Shown here piece by piece: positions 1 to 8,612 of a stretch of 64,000 bases of DNA. Numbering within the stretch: the stretch's first letter is position 1; each line of letters opens with the position of its first letter. Position numbers and translations under genes: made by a program. The DNA lies in assembly GCF_000020365.1 (NCBI RefSeq), contig NC_012108.1, positions 1,054,001 to 1,118,000 on the forward strand, read 5' to 3'. The notes beneath the pieces were generated by a model. That model searched no databases and was not told where the DNA came from. It saw only the letters and a program-made list of their open reading frames with translations. The stretch comes from Desulforapulum autotrophicum HRM2 (GTDB lineage Bacteria; Desulfobacterota; Desulfobacteria; Desulfobacterales; Desulfobacteraceae).

Positions 1-1089
1 GGTCGAAGTTTCTTCCACGGCTGCAGCAACGGTATTCATATTACTGCTCATCTCTTCTGCGGCCGCAGCAACCCCATTTGCCAGGTTTGAGGTCTCTTCT
101 GACTCCCTTGACATGACATCTGCCACATCCTTTAGGTTTGTCGATGAAATCGTTAATCGGTCGGCATTTTTTATGACATCCAGGAACATGGTTCGAAGAT
201 TGGCAGTCATTTCGTTCATGGCGTTTGCCAGTGCCCCGACTTCATCTTTTTGGCTGATTTCGAAATTATGGGAGAGGTCTCCGGTTGCCATGCGTTTGGC
301 AAATTTAACCCCCTGGGTGATCGGTCGGGTAATGGATCTTGCCACGAAGAAGAAAACCATGCCGGAAATGAAAAAACCAGCAAGCACAAAAAGTGCGGCC
401 TTGAGCATCCTGGCCCTGAGGACTGCATCCGCACCATCCAGGGATTGGATCACCTCAAAAGCACCATGGATTTCTCCGGCTTTCCAGTTTTCGATTGTAC
501 CTCCGGTGGGGTCCTTTCCATCGTTACGCCCCCACAGGGTGGTGGACTGTTCTGGGTCTCCATGGCAGATGAGACACCCCTGGGTCAAACGTACGGGCAG
601 AAAATAGCGAACGGCGTTTGCTTGTGTGTCAATTACATAATATTCATTCAGGTTTTCGTGTTTGATTTTTTCAAGGGCAGGTCCCTCTATTTTTTCTGGC
701 AAACCGTAATCCGGCTCATTGTTTGGGTTTCTGGGATTGAACTTGGGTGTCCGGAAGGTGTATCCTCCGGCCTGTGCCTTTCGCATGGTGGCCTTCCAGG
801 CCGTGACAACGGGAATGGATGCCAGAAGTTTGTCTGTCTCGTTTTTTTCTGCTAAGGATTTTACCATTTCCACGGAAAAGAGTCCCATGTTCCACTTTTC
901 TTCCATCTCCTCCCTTGTAGACTCGGAAATGAGGCAGATAGCCCGGGCTTTTTCCACAAAGGATTCAATGGTCGTCCGTTTGTCGCTCTTGTAGTAGAGA
1001 AAAAAGAGAACACCAGTGAGAACAGCCATAACGCCTATCCCGGTAAACAAGAACTTTAAAAGAAGAGGTAGATCCCTTAAACGATTCAT
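1..1089 (-). CDS. Methyl-accepting chemotaxis protein with DUF3365-type haem sensor (3' end outside window)
   Basis: Reading leftwards from an ATG at 1089 (AGGA ribosome site 6-8 nt upstream) gives an open frame that leaves the window. A first membrane segment at about residues 8-28 is followed by a periplasmic region containing CLICHG, a CxxCH haem motif of the DUF3365/Tll0287-like sensor type. A second membrane segment, a HAMP region (ARSITRPITQGVKFAK) and the start of the coiled-coil signalling domain (VAAAAEEMSSNMNTVAAAVE) follow. The product should be an inner-membrane chemoreceptor that passes a redox or gas signal to CheA. The haem role is inferred from the motif. The conserved signalling tip lies beyond the edge and cannot be seen. 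Confidence 0.88.
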   Translation of the reverse strand, partial: MNRLRDLPLLLKFLFTGIGVMAVLTGVLFFLYYKSDKRTTIESFVEKARAICLISESTREEMEEKWNMGLFSVEMVKSLAEKNETDKLLASIPVVTAWKATMRKAQAGGYTFRTPKFNPRNPNNEPDYGLPEKIEGPALEKIKHENLNEYYVIDTQANAVRYFLPVRLTQGCLICHGDPEQSTTLWGRNDGKDPTGGTIENWKAGEIHGAFEVIQSLDGADAVLRARMLKAALFVLAGFFISGMVFFFVARSITRPITQGVKFAKRMATGDLSHNFEISQKDEVGALANAMNEMTANLRTMFLDVIKNADRLTISSTNLKDVADVMSRESEETSNLANGVAAAAEEMSSNMNTVAAAVEETST

Positions 1090-1384
1090 TATTAGTCCTT
1101 TTTTGCAGGCAGTAGCCTGACCCCATGTAAACAGCCAATCCCGAAAGTTGAGTTAATTCTATAATGGCGCTCGGGCCGTCCTGTAAAAAAGTGTGGGCCT
1201 GATAATAGAAGATGCCAATCGTAATTATTGCAGCTATGCAGGCGAGCTGCAAGATATTTTTTATCTTGTTTAGAAAATCGATTATGCCCGTTCTAAAGGA
1301 TTGTTGCCGGGTTTTTACGAGTGCAGAAAACTTTTTCCTGCCTTTCCGGGTAATTTTTTCACCGTTCCCATGATATTTGTCCAT
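965..1384 (-). CDS. Possible small membrane protein or gene remnant upstream of the chemoreceptor
   Basis: A 139-codon frame begins at 1384. It has a basic N-terminus and one convincing membrane segment (LACIAAIITIGIFYYQAHTFL, about residues 48-68). Its last ~40 codons overlap the chemoreceptor start in another frame, and its middle contains a 28-bp sequence (1128-1155) that recurs at 38770. The first ~75 residues look coding, while the rest probably reads through inserted sequence. I recognise no family. It may be a truncated gene rather than a live one. Confidence 0.3.
   Translation of the reverse strand: MDKYHGNGEKITRKGRKKFSALVKTRQQSFRTGIIDFLNKIKNILQLACIAAIITIGIFYYQAHTFLQDGPSAIIELTQLSGLAVYMGSGYCLQKRTNNESFKGSTSSFKVLVYRDRRYGCSHWCSLFSLLQERQTDDH
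1128..1155 (-). repeat. 28-bp dispersed motif, copy 1
   Basis: The sequence differs at two of 28 positions from 38770-38797. Both contain CGAAAGTTGAGTT, which also forms the inner side of the right terminal repeat of the IS4-like element ending at 26314. It may be a relic end or scar of that IS or of a small derivative. No matching second end was seen nearby. Confidence 0.45.
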
Positions 1385-1458
1385 TTCTTGACCTTTGTGA
1401 TCAGGGTTGTTACAAGTTTCCCAAGGGTATTACATCAATCAGAAAAGGATGAATCAAT

Positions 1459-2529
1459 ATGAAGGTAGGAGTAATCGGGCTTCCCCAGACAGGCAAAAAA
1501 ACCCTGTTTCAAATTCTCACGGGCAGCGAGGTAAAAGAGCGGTCCGGGACGCCAAAGGCTGTGCCGGGAACGGCAGAGATCCTTGACCGGCGGTTTGACC
1601 GCCTGGTCTCCATGTATCAGCCCAAAAAAGAGGCAAGGGCAAGGGTGGACCTTGTGTTGCTTCCCAAGATCGAAAAGGAGACCATTGCAAGGGGTGATCT
1701 GTTCCGGGATATTGTTGACATGGACGCCATCTGCCATGTGGTCAGGGCATTTGAAGACGAGGCCGTCTACCACGCCGAAGGTTCGGTGGACCCGTTGAGG
1801 GATGCTGAAATCGTTAATCAGGAACTTCTTCTCCACGACCAGATCTTTGTTGAAAAAAGGATCGCACGCATCAGGGAGATGATTAAAAAAATCAAGGACG
1901 AGGACCAGGTCAAGGAGCTTGCCCTGATGGAGCGGATGCTTGCCCATCTGGAGGAGGAGAAGCCTTTACGCCTCATGGAGATTTCCTCCGACGATGAAGT
2001 GCTTATAAGAAGCTATCCGTTCATCACCCGCAAGCAGATGATCCTGGCCATTAATGTGGGTGAGGACGACCTGGGCGACGATACTATCCTTGACCGGTTC
2101 AATACGCTTTGTACCTCCCAGAGCATGGAGGCCATGGTCGTTTCGGCAAAGGTGGAATCCGAGATTGCCCTGCTGGACAGCGAGGAGGAACGAGCGGCGT
2201 TTCTGGAAGATCTGGGCATTGGTGAAGCAGCCCTTGGGGTGTTGACCCGACTCTGTCTCAAGGCCCTGGGATTGATTTCATTTTTTACCGTTGGTCAGGA
2301 TGAGGTAAGGCAGTGGCTTGTACGCAAGGGGGCAGCGGCACCCAGGGCTGCGGGAGTGATTCATTCAGATCTGGAACGGGGGTTTATCAGGGCCGAGGTG
2401 TTGAAGTATGACGATCTCATGGAACTTGGGTCTGAGGATGCCGTTAAAAAAGCGGGGAAGTTTTACGTCCAGGGAAAAGACTATCCTGTGGTTGACGGTG
2501 ATATTCTCAATATCCGGTTCAAGGTGTAG
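1459..2529 (+). CDS. YchF/OLA1-like P-loop protein with degenerate nucleotide site and TGS domain
   Basis: The 356-residue protein has the YchF layout: an N-terminal P-loop domain, a helical insertion (about residues 110-180), and a C-terminal TGS/DUF933 domain from about 270 (SFFTVGQDEVRQW to the end). The G4-type motif is NVGE at residues 199-202, the NxxE form that gives YchF proteins ATP rather than GTP preference. The P-loop reads GLPQTGKKT (7-15), with Lys where a magnesium-binding Ser or Thr is expected, and the G3 region (DLVLLPKIEKET) has no DxxG. It is therefore likely a divergent YchF paralogue with weak or no hydrolysis. It is the first clear plus-strand gene and is followed 12 bp later by the SDR gene. 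Confidence 0.8.
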   Translation: MKVGVIGLPQTGKKTLFQILTGSEVKERSGTPKAVPGTAEILDRRFDRLVSMYQPKKEARARVDLVLLPKIEKETIARGDLFRDIVDMDAICHVVRAFEDEAVYHAEGSVDPLRDAEIVNQELLLHDQIFVEKRIARIREMIKKIKDEDQVKELALMERMLAHLEEEKPLRLMEISSDDEVLIRSYPFITRKQMILAINVGEDDLGDDTILDRFNTLCTSQSMEAMVVSAKVESEIALLDSEEERAAFLEDLGIGEAALGVLTRLCLKALGLISFFTVGQDEVRQWLVRKGAAAPRAAGVIHSDLERGFIRAEVLKYDDLMELGSEDAVKKAGKFYVQGKDYPVVDGDILNIRFKV

Positions 2530-2541
2530 ATAACTGGGGGG

Positions 2542-4044
2542 TTGAATGAACCCATGAACAGGTATGATAAAAGGCTCTTTTGCCACGATCTTCCCACTAA
2601 ACCCGATCCCACCATGGGTATTATCCTTGTCACCGGTGCCACAGGATACATCGGCGGGCGGCTTGTCACCGAGCTTCTGGCCCGGGGGTATCGGGTTCGT
2701 ATCATGGTCAGGGTCGCTTCTCCCGACCACCAGGAGCGGTGGCCGGGTGCTGAGATTGTTACCGGCGACGCCTTGAGTGTTCCCTGTCTCACGGATGCAT
2801 TTAAAGGGGTCCATGGGGCCTATTATCTGATTCATTCGATGCTCCTGGGCCAGGATGAGTTTGAAACCGTGGATATCATGGCTGCCGTGAATTTCAGGAA
2901 AGCGGCTGAAAGCCAGGGGGTCGAACGGATTATCTACCTTGGCGGTCTGGGCGATTCCCGGGATTCCCTGTCTCCCCATTTAAGGAATCGGAACCAGGTG
3001 GGGGCTACCCTTAAAGGGGGCAGGGTGGCGGTCACTGAACTCAGGGCCGCCATCATCATGGGCTCGGGATCCGTGTCCCATGAGATCATCAAATCCCTTG
3101 TGGTGGATGCCCCCATTCTTCCCCTGCCTGCATGGAGTCGGACACGCTGTCAGCCCATTGCCATTCGGGACGTTGTCAAATACCTGGTGGGCGTGCTTGA
3201 AATTCCTGATACAGCAGGCCGTTCCTTTGATATCGGGGGACCCGATATATTGACCTATGGCGAAATGATCCGGACCATGGCAAGAATTCTCAATAAAAAA
3301 CCGTGGTTCATGCCTTCTCCCATTCAGAGTGTCAGTGTGAATGCCTATCTGGTGAGTCTGATCACCCCGGTGCCGGCAACCATCACCCGGGCGCTTTTTG
3401 AGGGTATCGTCAACGAGGTGGTCTGCCGGGAGAACCGCATCAGACAGAGTCTGTGGTTTGATCTTCTCTCCTATGAAGAGTCAGTGAAAAGGGCCCTTGC
3501 CATGGAGGATCTCAACACCGTTACCACACGTTGGTCCGATGCCTATCCCCGGGATTACTCCCTGGCCGTAAGGCTCGACCAGTTGCCTAGGCCACCCCTC
3601 TATACCAGCACCTGCAGCATTGAGAGCACCAAGACGGCCCAGGCAATATTTCGTTCTGTCTGTGGCATCGGAGGGGAGCGGGGGTGGTTTCACAGCAACC
3701 TTTTGTGGAAGCTCAGGGGTATGGCCGACAGGATGATGTTCGGGGTGGGAACGGCAAGGGGTCGAAAGCACTCCGTGGGCCTCAAGGTCAACGATGTAAT
3801 TGACTTCTGGCGGGTGGAACGCATCATTTATGACGCGCATCTGCTCCTGAGGGCTGAGATGCAGGTGCCGGGTTTTGCCTGGCTGGAGTTTACGGTCGAG
3901 CCCTCCAGGGGGCGGCATCTCTTAACGGTGACAGCCTATTTCCATCCCAGGGGAATGTGGGGAAAAATTTACTGGTATGCCATGCTTCCCTTTCACTATT
4001 TTATCTTCACCGATATTATCCGGCAGATAGAGGCAGCCGCCTGA
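2542..4044 (+). CDS. SDR-family NAD(P)-binding protein with C-terminal DUF2867 domain
   Basis: The 500-residue protein starts with a Rossmann fold; the nucleotide loop TGATGYIGG is at residues 31-39, as in atypical (NmrA-like) short-chain dehydrogenases. The C-terminal ~150 residues (from about FRSVCGIGGERGW) match the DUF2867 domain that often follows such a fold. The start at 2542 has a G-rich ribosome site; a second ATG at 2614 (MGIILVTG) would start right at the fold and is a fair alternative. The substrate is unknown. It lies 12 bp after the YchF-like gene, so the two may be co-transcribed. Confidence 0.78.
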   Translation: MNEPMNRYDKRLFCHDLPTKPDPTMGIILVTGATGYIGGRLVTELLARGYRVRIMVRVASPDHQERWPGAEIVTGDALSVPCLTDAFKGVHGAYYLIHSMLLGQDEFETVDIMAAVNFRKAAESQGVERIIYLGGLGDSRDSLSPHLRNRNQVGATLKGGRVAVTELRAAIIMGSGSVSHEIIKSLVVDAPILPLPAWSRTRCQPIAIRDVVKYLVGVLEIPDTAGRSFDIGGPDILTYGEMIRTMARILNKKPWFMPSPIQSVSVNAYLVSLITPVPATITRALFEGIVNEVVCRENRIRQSLWFDLLSYEESVKRALAMEDLNTVTTRWSDAYPRDYSLAVRLDQLPRPPLYTSTCSIESTKTAQAIFRSVCGIGGERGWFHSNLLWKLRGMADRMMFGVGTARGRKHSVGLKVNDVIDFWRVERIIYDAHLLLRAEMQVPGFAWLEFTVEPSRGRHLLTVTAYFHPRGMWGKIYWYAMLPFHYFIFTDIIRQIEAAA

Positions 4045-4175
4045 TTTTCAGCCTGGGGAACTGACCCTGGATTCAAGTTGACCTATGCGGGTTCCTGTGT
4101 AAAGATGGCTGCAAATTCGGTAGACGTTCAGTTGTTTTGAGATCCAAATGATTTGAGATTCAAACAGGAGATGTC

Positions 4176-4505
4176 ATGATAAAGATTGGTTTTATTCGTT
4201 TTCCCCAGGAAATGGCCGATCAGGTTGCCGATTGCTACACCCGTCTGCCCCAGGCCCCAAAAGAGGTGAAGATCAAGGAGACCTATGTCTACGATGAATC
4301 TGGAGAGGATGCCCGGGCGTTTTCGATTTTTGAGTACCGCACTGCCCATAAAGCCCTGGCGGCTGAATACCTTGAAACCCGGTATCAACTTTTTTCCAAG
4401 ATTCCGGGTCTTACCTATTCCATTGAAAACTGGCTTTCTGTTGGCGATGCATTGGCAGTTGTCGGCACCGGGGATTTTAACTCCCATTTCTCCATTCATG
4501 GCTGA
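4176..4505 (+). CDS. Conserved-looking hypothetical protein, 109 aa
   Basis: ATG at 4176 has an AGGAG site 6 nt upstream. The product is small, acidic and without membrane segments or signal peptide. It begins with MIKIGFIRFPQEMADQV and has a compact alpha/beta look. I do not recognise the family. It stands alone between the SDR gene and the convergent CoA-transferase gene, and base and codon style match the neighbours. Confidence 0.6.
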   Translation: MIKIGFIRFPQEMADQVADCYTRLPQAPKEVKIKETYVYDESGEDARAFSIFEYRTAHKALAAEYLETRYQLFSKIPGLTYSIENWLSVGDALAVVGTGDFNSHFSIHG

Positions 4506-4511
4506 AATTGT

Positions 4512-4608
4512 TTGGCCTGTGCGGTTCGCTTTCAGACTGGCACGACAAAAAATAAAGTTCGCCGGACTTATACAAGTTTCATGTAAAAAAGATAGCTGCA
4601 CAGGCCAA
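4512..4608. other. Inverted repeat between convergent genes
   Basis: TTGGCCTGTGC at 4512-4522 is repeated inverted as GCACAGGCCAA at 4598-4608. The loop is 75 nt, too long for a classic terminator. It lies just after the hypothetical gene and just before the stop of the minus-strand CoA-transferase, so a role in ending both transcripts is possible. Confidence 0.35.
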
Positions 4609-4612
4609 TTGC

Positions 4613-6787
4613 TTATATGGCCCCGCTGGATTTAAGGGCAAAAAGAACAATCTTCTGCATGAGCTTTTCCTGCATGGTCTCGGGGTCTTCAAGGCCCATG
4701 CGCTCAAGGTAGGGTCTGGCAGTTTTAGGAATTGAGGACAGGCCCTGGCCGATAAGGCCGGGCATGATGGCAAATTTGTTTTCCTCAGCCTTTTGTTTGA
4801 ACTGTCTGAGTGCCCTGCCAAGGACGATCTCCTCGTCGGTGAAGTCGGTGCCAAAGGGAAAACTTTTAAAAAATCCCTTTTTCCGGAAGGCTGCAAGTTT
4901 TTCTTCAAGGGCCTGGGGGGTGTTGTTTGTGAATGGTTCTGGAATCTGCCAGTCCCGGGGGATCTTTCCGGCGGCCTTGGCCTTATCCAGCAGCTCTTCC
5001 TGGAATCTTGAATCGGCAATGCAGATGAGCCGGGTCATGGCTTCCCGGTCCCTGGCCCCCCGGAGATCGGCAATTCCGTATTCAGTGACCACAATATCCC
5101 TTAAATGTCGTGGAATGGTGATGTGCCCATACTGCCACACCACGTTTGATGTGGTTTTGCTCCCGGCTTCCCGGGTGCTGCGGATCATGGTTACTGCCCG
5201 GCCGTCGTCCAGGGCGTGGGCCATGGCGACAAAGTTGTACTGGCCCCCGGGTCCTGAGATGATTTTGTTGTCTTCCAGTCCGCCGGCGCATACGGCGCCT
5301 GACAGGGTCACCATGATACCGGCATTGATGAATCTGCCGTGGACCCTCTGGAGGCGTTTGAGCGCTTCATTGCCGTAGAGCTGGTTCACATAGTCCACCC
5401 CGCGCATGTCAATCAGCTTGAGTTGATCGTCGTCCATCTCCCGAAGTTCCGTGTAGAAAGCCTGGGGACCGATGAAAAAGCTGGCATACAGTACCACGCC
5501 GTTTTTCAGGCAGGGGCCAAGGCAGTTGAGGGCCACGGCTTCCACATTTTTTGCGATTCGCATATCCAGGGAATATTCTGTCTGGCCAAGCCGGATGGAA
5601 CGGTCTACATAGGTCACATCCGGGTGGAAAATGCCAAAATGCTTGAGAAAACCAACCTCACTTTCTTTGATCACCGGGTGGAGCATCCGTTGCGCCACAA
5701 ACTCCCTGAAGATATCTTCGATCTGGGTGTCTTCAAATCTTTTCTGGTTGAGCAGTTTCTGGAGTCTGACATCTTCATAGACCTTGCGCTTGATGATGCC
5801 GGCCTTGATGAGTTCAAGAAGGCTGTCCACAAACATTTCAGATGAGCCCAAAAGCCCGGTTTTAAAAACATCGGTTCCACCGATGGTTTGAATCAAAGGA
5901 TTGAACTTTGAAAGGATGTCGGCCTGGGTAAGAAAATCGCAATAGGCCTTATTTTCCCTGTGGCGCATATCAAGGCCTGCCACAATGGCGTCTCCGAGGG
6001 ATCCGATGCCCACCTGGATTGTTCCCCCGTCCCGGACCAGGGTGGAGGCGTGGAGTCCGATCATCCAGTCCACATTGTTTATTGGTTCCTTGGGTGCCCC
6101 GAAAAGGGTGAAATCAAGGTCCGGGGAATCAATGACCATGTCGTAAAACCCGGGCTCAACCACTGCTTTGCCATACATGAATGGCAGATTGGTGTTCACC
6201 TGGGCAATGATGGCTACCTTTTCGCCTTTGGCCCTCATGTCGCGCATAACCTTTGCACCTTCCAGGTGAGTGTCTGGATTGGAGCTCATACTGAAGAGGA
6301 TTTTTCCGTTGATCTCTTGTTTGGCCACCAGCTGGGATAGGACGTTGCACCGGTTGATCACGGCGTCCCGAACGGCATGGGTATAGTTTGAGCCAAGGTA
6401 GTTCTGGGCGGCATGGGCGTTGGTCATCCATCCGCCGGCCTTGTTGAAAAATTCCACCAGTTCAAAATTGGGCGGTATCTGACCCTTTCGCATGTCCAGG
6501 ACATAGTCAAAATCGATGAAACCGCCCCAGATCCGTTCGACCAGGGGGCCGAGAAACCGGTGTTCAAGTTCACTTGACCAGGTGGGCTTCTCAAGGGCGA
6601 CGGCTGTTACAAGGGTGAAATGAAGTTCTGGATCGGTTTTGAGGCGCCGGTAAATGGCATTGATGAGCTGGGTGGGTTTGGCAAGGGCCAGGGGGGCTGC
6701 AAGGATGATTTCTTTCCCCACCTGGCCGATAAGATCGTCAACGCATTGTTCAACATCTGTGAAATAAACCGGTTGCTTTTTACTCAA
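4613..6787 (-). CDS. Acetyl-CoA hydrolase/transferase family protein
   Basis: The 724-residue protein matches the acetyl-CoA hydrolase / 4-hydroxybutyrate CoA-transferase family: an N-terminal CoA-transferase half, a central GGTIQVGIGSLGDAIV segment, and the C-terminal domain with SGPGGQYNFVAMAHALDDGRA and VVTEYGIADLRG. These enzymes move CoA between acetate or other short acids, or hydrolyse acyl-CoA, in the cytoplasm. It is longer than the ~430-residue butyrate-type enzymes and closer to the long bacterial form. It is read alone towards a convergent gene. The exact acyl substrate cannot be told from sequence. Confidence 0.85.
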   Translation of the reverse strand: MSKKQPVYFTDVEQCVDDLIGQVGKEIILAAPLALAKPTQLINAIYRRLKTDPELHFTLVTAVALEKPTWSSELEHRFLGPLVERIWGGFIDFDYVLDMRKGQIPPNFELVEFFNKAGGWMTNAHAAQNYLGSNYTHAVRDAVINRCNVLSQLVAKQEINGKILFSMSSNPDTHLEGAKVMRDMRAKGEKVAIIAQVNTNLPFMYGKAVVEPGFYDMVIDSPDLDFTLFGAPKEPINNVDWMIGLHASTLVRDGGTIQVGIGSLGDAIVAGLDMRHRENKAYCDFLTQADILSKFNPLIQTIGGTDVFKTGLLGSSEMFVDSLLELIKAGIIKRKVYEDVRLQKLLNQKRFEDTQIEDIFREFVAQRMLHPVIKESEVGFLKHFGIFHPDVTYVDRSIRLGQTEYSLDMRIAKNVEAVALNCLGPCLKNGVVLYASFFIGPQAFYTELREMDDDQLKLIDMRGVDYVNQLYGNEALKRLQRVHGRFINAGIMVTLSGAVCAGGLEDNKIISGPGGQYNFVAMAHALDDGRAVTMIRSTREAGSKTTSNVVWQYGHITIPRHLRDIVVTEYGIADLRGARDREAMTRLICIADSRFQEELLDKAKAAGKIPRDWQIPEPFTNNTPQALEEKLAAFRKKGFFKSFPFGTDFTDEEIVLGRALRQFKQKAEENKFAIMPGLIGQGLSSIPKTARPYLERMGLEDPETMQEKLMQKIVLFALKSSGAI

Positions 6788-6910
6788 AATAGCCTCTCCT
6801 TTTCATGCGCATGTTTGAACAAAGATAATCTTTTTAGAATCGTACTATTGTTTTTAGAATACACATTGCTATCAGCTATTTTGTTAAAAGTAAACGGGCG
6901 GCCTGTCCAC

Positions 6911-7318
6911 CTATCCTTTTGCGGACCGATATGCATCGTTGAGTCGTTCTTTGATGTAATTGACGGCTTTTTCGTCGTATTCGTCAAGGTCAAAGCAGTA
7001 GCCATCAGCGCCACCTGGAAGCCCCTCGGGAATGAGATCTCCTTCTTCGTCGGGATCTGTGATCATGTCTTCATAGAAGCAGACCGAGAGCCATCGGTTC
7101 GAAGGGTCATCATCAATGATGTCGGCCATGGCAAAAAGGTCCCGGCCCGTCTGGTTTTTGTGCCGGGGGCGAAGGGAGTAACTCACCCCGGGTCTTGCTA
7201 TGAATTCACAGGTTACATCTTCCATTGTCAGAATATGGTCCCTGAATTCTATAAATGCTTGTTTGGTTCTAGTGTCGTTGTCTTTCCAGTCATCAAGAAA
7301 CGCATCTATCTCTTTCAT
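6911..7318 (-). CDS. Hypothetical acidic protein, 135 aa
   Basis: ATG at 7318 is preceded by AAAGGAGAATC, a strong ribosome site. The protein is acidic, soluble and lacks membrane segments. Its central part (FYEDMITDPDEEGDLIPEG) and the Asp/Tyr-rich tail (YCFDLDEYDE) are its most distinctive stretches. It resembles conserved uncharacterised proteins of sulfate reducers, but I cannot name a domain. It lies between the CoA-transferase and moaB, with ~90-120 bp gaps on each side. Confidence 0.65.
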   Translation of the reverse strand: MKEIDAFLDDWKDNDTRTKQAFIEFRDHILTMEDVTCEFIARPGVSYSLRPRHKNQTGRDLFAMADIIDDDPSNRWLSVCFYEDMITDPDEEGDLIPEGLPGGADGYCFDLDEYDEKAVNYIKERLNDAYRSAKG

Positions 7319-7409
7319 GATTCTCCTTTTTATTTTCGAGGAGCGGTTTTTAAATCCCTCCCCATGGGGTTGTTGTGGTTCATATTATTTTCCATGGCGG
7401 GGCAGGGTG

Positions 7410-7919
7410 TTAGGGTGCCTCTGACATGTGGGTGACAATGTGACCAAGTTCTGGGAATATCAGCTGGTTGCAGGCAAGTTTGCACGCCTTGAGGCTGCCT
7501 GGCATGCAAAAGACAGCCACGGAGTTGATGATGCCTGCCCTGGCCCTTGAAAGCAGGGCTGCAGAGTCGATCTCCTCAAAGCTGAGCATGGCAAAAAGAG
7601 TGGCAAAGGCCGTAAGTTTCTTTGTAAAAAGCGGGGTTACCGCCTCAATGGTGACATCCCTTGGGCTGATGCCCGTTCCACCGGTGAGGAGAATGGCGTT
7701 GGGGGTGATCTGTGTGACCACATGTTCGACCATATTCCGTATGGCTGCAATCTCGTCGGTCACCACGTGGTGGACAACGACCTCATGGCCTTCTTTTTTT
7801 GCCTGTTGCTTTATCCAGGTCCCGCTTTTGTCCTGGCTGAGGTCTCGTGTGGTGGATACCGAGATGACGGCCACCCTCAGTTTGCCCGGGTCTTTACTCT
7901 TGTGCTGCAAGGTTCCCAT
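7410..7919 (-). CDS. moaB: MoaB/Mog-type molybdenum cofactor protein
   Basis: The 169-residue product has the MoCF-binding fold: VAVISVSTTRDLSQDKSG near the start, the signature LLTGGTGISPRDVTIEAV in the middle, and the GIINSVAVFCMPGS loop. Family members adenylylate molybdopterin or bind it before metal insertion. The start at 7919 has a perfect AGGAGG 4 nt upstream; the longer reading upstream lies inside pyrR in another frame. It follows pyrR by one base, so the two are translationally linked. Together with mobA, moaE and moaC nearby it forms a molybdenum cofactor neighbourhood. Confidence 0.9.
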   Translation of the reverse strand: MGTLQHKSKDPGKLRVAVISVSTTRDLSQDKSGTWIKQQAKKEGHEVVVHHVVTDEIAAIRNMVEHVVTQITPNAILLTGGTGISPRDVTIEAVTPLFTKKLTAFATLFAMLSFEEIDSAALLSRARAGIINSVAVFCMPGSLKACKLACNQLIFPELGHIVTHMSEAP

Positions 7920-7920
7920 T

Positions 7921-8460
7921 TTACGCCTCCTGTTCGATGAACACGGTGTCTTTGCCGTCGTGTTCGCTGAGGCAGACGTTGACCATGTCCGAGTGAAGGG
8001 TGGCAAGGGTGGTTCCTTTATAGTCCGCCTGGAGGGGCAGTTCCCTGTGACCCCGGTCCACCAGCACGGCAAGTTCGATCCTTGCCGGTCTGCCGAAATC
8101 CATGATGGCGTCCATGGCAGCCCGTATGGTACGGCCCGTAAAGAGCACGTCATCCACAAGGATGATATTTTGATTGTCAACGGAGAAAGAAATTTTAGAG
8201 GCCCTTACAACGGGGTAGTGGCTGATCTGTGTCCAGTCGTCCCGGTAGAGGTTAATGTCCATGGCCCCCACTGGCACTTTGACCCCTTCGATTTTGAGTA
8301 TTTTTTCCTGGAGCCGATGGGCAAGAAAGTCTCCCCGGGTCATGATCCCGGCCAGGGCAACATCTTTTACGCCCCTGTGGGTTTCAATGATCTCATAGGC
8401 CATTCGGGTAATCACCCTTTCCATGTCTTCGGCATTGAGAATGGTTCGTCGTTTTTTCAT
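7921..8460 (-). CDS. pyrR: PyrR-type bifunctional pyrimidine regulator / uracil phosphoribosyltransferase
   Basis: The 179-residue protein carries the PRPP-binding loop NIILVDDVLFTGRTIRAA and the PyrR-typical AGIMTRGDFLAHRL and DRGHRELPLQADY stretches. PyrR proteins bind pyr mRNA in many bacteria and also convert uracil plus PRPP to UMP. I chose ATG 8460 because it has AGGGG 7 nt upstream; the longer reading starts with TTG at 8481 and lacks a site. No pyr biosynthesis genes or clear pyr attenuator are visible here, so the regulatory role is inferred only from the family. Confidence 0.9.
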   Translation of the reverse strand: MKKRRTILNAEDMERVITRMAYEIIETHRGVKDVALAGIMTRGDFLAHRLQEKILKIEGVKVPVGAMDINLYRDDWTQISHYPVVRASKISFSVDNQNIILVDDVLFTGRTIRAAMDAIMDFGRPARIELAVLVDRGHRELPLQADYKGTTLATLHSDMVNVCLSEHDGKDTVFIEQEA

Positions 8461-8612
8461 ATCTGACCCCTGCTGTTCCAATGGTGCAGTGTACCCGCCG
8501 TTATTCCGTCATACATACCATGCCGGATTTTGATTTTAAATTTACCGGTAAACTGTTATCATCTTTTTTTCTACTGGGCAATAGATTAACCTGACGGACT
8601 GGAACAGATAAC

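Noticed and set aside
4764-5378. Long open frame on the plus strand inside the CoA-transferase gene
   Set aside because: It is an antisense shadow of a well-supported gene and has no family features. Many similar shadows (for example 7468-8466, 48460-49653, 60124-61113) were left out for the same reason.
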